The notes under the pieces are model-generated. The model was not told the DNA's origin. It saw only the letters and a program-made list of their open reading frames with translations, and ran no database searches. Below are positions 61,023-64,000 of a stretch of DNA of 64,000 nucleotides, piece by piece (within the stretch, counting starts at the first letter, position 1; every line of letters begins with the position of its first letter). Source of the DNA: UMGS1883 sp045636425 (GTDB taxonomy: Bacteria; Bacillota; Clostridia; UMGS1883); contig JAZTXM010000002.1 of the NCBI GenBank assembly GCA_045636425.1, forward strand, positions 124,001 to 188,000. The letters are read 5' to 3'. A program made the translations under genes and the position numbers.

Positions 61023-61304
61023 GCACAAAGTAGTTTTAGAAGCTTCAAGGCTGACTGGCAAAATTCTGATTCTGAAAGTATTGATTGCAATACTTTCCTC
61101 TCCCCCGAGGATATTGCCTATAATACTGCCTATAATCATGTTTTTCTCACACTTTTCCCTCTGGTTAACAGACTTGAAAGCATCCTTTCCCCCGATGGCA
61201 AAGCTTTACTGAATGAGCTGTTAAAAAATTTTACTGCTGTTTTGGAGGAACAGGTTCGCAGAAGCTATCGGGCGGGGCTTTCTAACGGAGGGCAATCTGA
61301 ATAA
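61023..61304 (+). pseudogene. 5'-truncated gene remnant of unknown family
   Basis: The frame ending at TAA (61302-61304) reads FLSPEDIAYNTAYNHVFL, LVNRLESILSPDGKALLNEL and EEQVRRSYRAGLSNGGQSE, which looks like a natural helical protein end. No ATG, GTG or TTG occurs in frame from the nested repeat onward, so the 5' part is missing. The family is not recognised, though the C-terminal pattern is reminiscent of small helical DUF proteins of Clostridia. Confidence 0.5.
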
Positions 61305-61318
61305 ATTTAATAAAAATA

Positions 61319-61347
61319 TTGAAACACAACAGAATATGTTATATAAT
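61319..61347 (+). promoter_or_regulatory. Sigma-A type promoter of the pseudouridine synthase gene
   Basis: TTGAAA (61319-61324), 17 bases, TATAAT (61342-61347), about 65 bases before the start codon. Confidence 0.8.
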
Positions 61348-61412
61348 GACCCATAGGATAAGACTTAAAACAGTGCAAAAGTTTGAAAACACTACGATTG
61401 TCAGGTGATTAC

Positions 61413-62306
61413 ATGATAGAATATATAATAGGAAGAAACTCCGCCAAAATCCGTGCCGACAGATTTCTTTTAAAGGCTACAACGGCACCGTCGTCACTAA
61501 TTTACAAAGCCTTTCGGAAAAAGGACGTAAAGATTAACGGCAAGTGGATAAAAGAGGATTATCTCCTTTGTGAGGGGGATGTTCTTCGTATATATATAAA
61601 GGAAGAACTTCAAAAAAAGAAAGAAGTTACCTCGTGCAGGCTGACCGCTCCCATAATATATGAGGACGAACATATAATTATATTCAATAAACCTGCCGCA
61701 CTACCCTGTCAGCCCGATGCAAACCATCCTGGCGGCACCCTTTCCGATATGCTGAAAAGCTATCTTGCCGAAAAAGGCGAATATAACCCCAAGGAGGAAA
61801 GCTCCTTCTCCCCTGCACTCTGCAACCGCCTCGATACAAACACATGCGGTCTTGTAATAGGTGCAAAAACCGCCGAGGCACTCAGGGACATGAATGAGCA
61901 GATAAAGCTTCGGAATGTATACAAATATTATCTGTGCAGACTCGAAAATATTCCTGCTGAAAAAAGTGCTTTCGTAAATGCACATATAATAAAGGAAGAA
62001 AGTCAGAACAAAAGCCGCATCTCAGACAGTGGAAAAGAAATCTCCATGGAATATAAAGTAATCGAGGAATCAGACGGCACTGCACTTTGCGAGGTGCTTC
62101 TGCACACAGGGCGAAGCCATCAGATAAGAGCATACTTTTCTTCTATTGGCTGCCCACTTGTGGGAGATAAAAAGTATGGGGCAAAGACAGGCGGCGGTCA
62201 GGCTCTTTGTGCCTATCGAATAAGATTTGGTTTCACCGAGGAATATGACGGAACACTTTCATATTTAAAAGATAGTCAAATAAAGCTTGAGGGGATTGAC
62301 ATTTGA
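61413..62306 (+). CDS. RluA-family pseudouridine synthase (second copy)
   Basis: 297 residues: an N-terminal S4-like region (RADRFLLKATTAPSSLIYKA, KDVKINGKWIKEDYLLCEGD) followed by the catalytic CNRLDTNTCGLVIGAK and LLHTGRSHQIRAYFSSIGCP. It modifies uridine in rRNA or tRNA, with unknown target. ATG 61413 is chosen because aggtgatt lies just upstream. It is only distantly alike to the copy at 33370-34230. Confidence 0.92.
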   Translation: MIEYIIGRNSAKIRADRFLLKATTAPSSLIYKAFRKKDVKINGKWIKEDYLLCEGDVLRIYIKEELQKKKEVTSCRLTAPIIYEDEHIIIFNKPAALPCQPDANHPGGTLSDMLKSYLAEKGEYNPKEESSFSPALCNRLDTNTCGLVIGAKTAEALRDMNEQIKLRNVYKYYLCRLENIPAEKSAFVNAHIIKEESQNKSRISDSGKEISMEYKVIEESDGTALCEVLLHTGRSHQIRAYFSSIGCPLVGDKKYGAKTGGGQALCAYRIRFGFTEEYDGTLSYLKDSQIKLEGIDI

Positions 62307-62330
62307 CGGAATTTGTGGTAATTTTATAAT
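62303..62330 (+). promoter_or_regulatory. Promoter of mscL
   Basis: TTGACG (62303-62308), 16 bases, TATAAT (62325-62330). The -35 box overlaps the stop codon of the preceding gene. Confidence 0.7.
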
Positions 62331-62361
62331 ATAAATTAAATAAAGAAAGGATTTAATACCA

Positions 62362-62784
62362 ATGAAAAAATTTATAGCAGAATTCAAAGAATTTGCTCTC
62401 AAAGGCAATATGATTGACCTTGCTATAGGTATGATTATTGCTACATCTTTCAACGCAGTTGTTAAGTCTATTGTCGACGATCTTCTTATGCCGGCTTTTG
62501 CTTTTATTTTCGGTAAAAGTGACTTTTCACAGCTCGTTGCTTTCGCTGAATATGCAGAGGATGGTTCTCTCGTTGGCGGTATCAAGTACGGCTTGTTTAT
62601 TCAGAATATCGTTAACTTCGCAATCATTGCTTTCTGCCTGTTCATCATGGTTAAGTTAATGAACAAGCTTAAAAATCCCAAGCCCGTGGAAGAAGCTCCC
62701 GCAGCTCCCGCTCCCAAGAGTGATGATATTGTTCTTTTGGAAGAAATCAGAGATTTACTTGCAAAAGAGAAAGTTAATAGCTAA
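62362..62784 (+). CDS. mscL: Large-conductance mechanosensitive channel
   Basis: Releases solutes during sudden osmotic downshift. The 140-residue protein has the N-terminal helix FIAEFKEFALKGNMIDLAIG, TM1 (AIGMIIATSFNAVVKSIVDD), a short periplasmic loop, TM2 (IQNIVNFAIIAFCLFIMVKL) and a C-terminal cytoplasmic bundle (VLLEEIRDLLAKEK). The length is normal. aaagaaagga lies upstream. It has its own promoter and terminator. Confidence 0.97.
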   Translation: MKKFIAEFKEFALKGNMIDLAIGMIIATSFNAVVKSIVDDLLMPAFAFIFGKSDFSQLVAFAEYAEDGSLVGGIKYGLFIQNIVNFAIIAFCLFIMVKLMNKLKNPKPVEEAPAAPAPKSDDIVLLEEIRDLLAKEKVNS

Positions 62785-62800
62785 GTAATTTATGCAACAT

Positions 62801-62835
62801 AAAACCGCATCGGCTTTCGATGCGGTTTTCTTTTT
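62801..62835. terminator. Terminator of mscL
   Basis: aaaaccgcatcg (62801-62812) pairs exactly with cgatgcggtttt (62818-62829) around gcttt, followed by a T-run. It may also serve the converging synthetase gene. Confidence 0.85.
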
Positions 62836-62838
62836 TAT

Positions 62839-64000
62839 TTACTGAAGTGTATTTTCCAAATCCTTTTCACGGATTGTACTTCTTTTGATTTTACCGTTGA
62901 AGGTTTTGGGAAGCTCCGATACATATTCCACAATTCTGGGATATTTGTAGGGAGCTGTATTTGTCTTTACATAGGTCTGCAGCTCTTTTGTAAGCTCGTC
63001 GGATGGTTCAAATCCATTTGCCAGAACGATTGTTGCCTTTACGGCAAAGCCACGAATCGGGTCGGGCACACCTGTTACGGCAACCTCATTAACTGCGGCG
63101 TGTTCAAGAAGAACACTCTCAATTTCAAATGGTCCTATTCTGTAGCCCGATGACTTGATAACATCATCATTTCTTCCTACATAGCGGAAAAGTCCTCTTT
63201 CATCGCGATATGCAGTATCGCCTGTATGATAGAAGCCGTCGTGCATGGCTTTTTTGGTATCTTCCTTGCTGAAATTGTACGTATCAAGAAGTCCGCACGC
63301 CTTTCTGTCACGGCTGAGTACACGGATAGAAATTTCTCCCGTTGTACCACGGGGACAAGACTGATCCTCAGAGTCAAGAATGTGAACGTCAAATCCCGGA
63401 ACGGGAAGTCCGATTGCACCGGGGACAGGCTCTGTCCACGGGTAGATAGTTGCGATACAGAGAGTTGTCTCTGTCTGGCCGAAGCCCTCGTAAATTTTAA
63501 GCCCTGTGGCTTCATGCCACTTGTTATAAATTTCGGGGTTAAGTGCTTCACCTGCTGTACAACAATGAACAAGGGAGGAAAGGTCATATTTTTTAACATC
63601 GTTAAGAAGCATCATTCTGTACATTGTGGGAGGCACACAGAAAGTTGTAACCTTGTACTTTTCAAGTACGCCAAGAATATCCGCACCGTCAAACTTGTCA
63701 AAGTCATAAACAAGCACAGCCGATTCACCAAACCACTGACCGTAGATTTTACCCCATAAGGATTTGAGCCAGCCTGTATCAGAAATGGTAAAGTGAAGAC
63801 CGCCATCAACAACTCTGTGCCAGAAAACACCAGTCATAATATGACCGAGGGGATATTTGAAGTTATGTGTGATGATTTTGGGGTAGCCCGTTGTACCTGA
63901 CGAAAACGCCATAAGCATTGTATCATTGACATTTGTATCCTCTTCACCGGTAGGTCTTTGCCATTGGTCACTTGCCAACTCAAAGCCCGTTTCAAAGTCA
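62839..64000 (-). CDS. AMP-forming acyl-CoA synthetase (partial, 5' end outside the window)
   Basis: The minus-strand frame stays open to the window edge, so the N-terminus is missing. More than 385 residues show the adenylation motifs MLMAFSSGTTGYPKIITHNF, IYEGFGQTETTLCIATIYP, HTGDTAYRDERGLFRYVGRN and the C-terminal PKTFNGKIKRSTIRE with the catalytic Lys. The pattern resembles medium-chain acyl-CoA synthetases and acetyl-CoA synthetase relatives. It may serve the same amino acid or fatty acid metabolism as the paaK genes, but this is inference. Confidence 0.9.
   Translation of the reverse strand, partial: DFETGFELASDQWQRPTGEEDTNVNDTMLMAFSSGTTGYPKIITHNFKYPLGHIMTGVFWHRVVDGGLHFTISDTGWLKSLWGKIYGQWFGESAVLVYDFDKFDGADILGVLEKYKVTTFCVPPTMYRMMLLNDVKKYDLSSLVHCCTAGEALNPEIYNKWHEATGLKIYEGFGQTETTLCIATIYPWTEPVPGAIGLPVPGFDVHILDSEDQSCPRGTTGEISIRVLSRDRKACGLLDTYNFSKEDTKKAMHDGFYHTGDTAYRDERGLFRYVGRNDDVIKSSGYRIGPFEIESVLLEHAAVNEVAVTGVPDPIRGFAVKATIVLANGFEPSDELTKELQTYVKTNTAPYKYPRIVEYVSELPKTFNGKIKRSTIREKDLENTLQ

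Noticed and set aside
61021..61212. ORF starting MHKVV
   Set aside because: It is out of frame with the protein-like remnant and has an unnatural hydrophobic composition.
1..64000. CRISPR array, tRNA or rRNA genes, insertion sequences
   Set aside because: No regularly spaced repeats, cloverleaf-like genes, rRNA cores or transposase motifs were seen in either strand.

Overview
The window reads as a chromosome segment of a spore-forming, anaerobic, probably gut-dwelling Clostridia (Firmicutes). Sequence grounds: low-to-moderate G+C; strong Shine-Dalgarno sites; sporulation genes (sigG, yabP, yabQ, a YtxC-family protein, a SPOCS/LysM protein); a bile-salt-hydrolase-family enzyme; HemZ-type radical SAM protein; indolepyruvate:ferredoxin oxidoreductase; and the Firmicutes-style S10-spc-alpha ribosomal block with adk, map, a KOW protein and infA. 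No tRNA, rRNA, CRISPR array, transposase or prophage was seen, and the genus cannot be told from sequence alone.

Layout. 1-3.4 kb (+): end of the F1Fo ATP synthase operon (atpA end, atpG, atpD, atpC) plus a membrane-anchored unknown. 3.7-5.2 kb (+): a DUF6873-like protein and YtxC. 5.2-13.9 kb (-): YfcE-like phosphodiesterase, nucleoside kinase, hemZ, MBL hydrolase, relA, recJ. 14-15.4 kb (+): bile salt hydrolase family enzyme and a small cysteine-rich protein. 15.5-18.4 kb (-): an AT-rich island with a secreted SLH/trypsin/FN3 protein, preceded by a compact promoter, structured pseudoknotted RNA and terminator. 18.4-24.9 kb (-): yabR, divIC, yabQ, yabP, uvrA, uvrB. 25-30 kb (-): two transporters, an ABM monooxygenase, a histidine phosphatase, a 42-residue ORF, a ferritin-like/VIT transporter and an Ldh-family dehydrogenase. 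30.4-33.3 kb (+): uracil permease, upp, ZIP transporter. 33.4-38.4 kb: pseudouridine synthase (-), SPOCS/LysM protein (+), sigG (-), pgi (-). 39.2-44.6 kb (-): ACT protein, paaK, iorB, iorA, paaK, a likely aromatic or branched 2-oxoacid fermentation operon. 44.8-60.5 kb (-): the complete S10-spc-alpha ribosomal superoperon. 61-64 kb: gene remnant and hairpin-rich spacer, a second pseudouridine synthase and mscL (+), and the 3' part of an acyl-CoA synthetase (-).

The most unusual item is the roughly 210-nt transcription unit at 18112-18357 (-): a consensus promoter, a start point on the closing stem of a multi-helix RNA, an exact 8-bp pseudoknot and an intrinsic terminator. Other points of interest are two sporulation genes (sigG, yabP) whose Shine-Dalgarno sequence is the 3' arm of a terminator-like hairpin, promoters whose -35 box lies inside a terminator arm, a shrunken galE remnant upstream of pgi, a 160-bp palindromic element after relA, and a bile salt hydrolase with Leu where bile-specific enzymes carry Asn.

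All calls come from reading the sequence and remembered family knowledge. No search or folding program was run.
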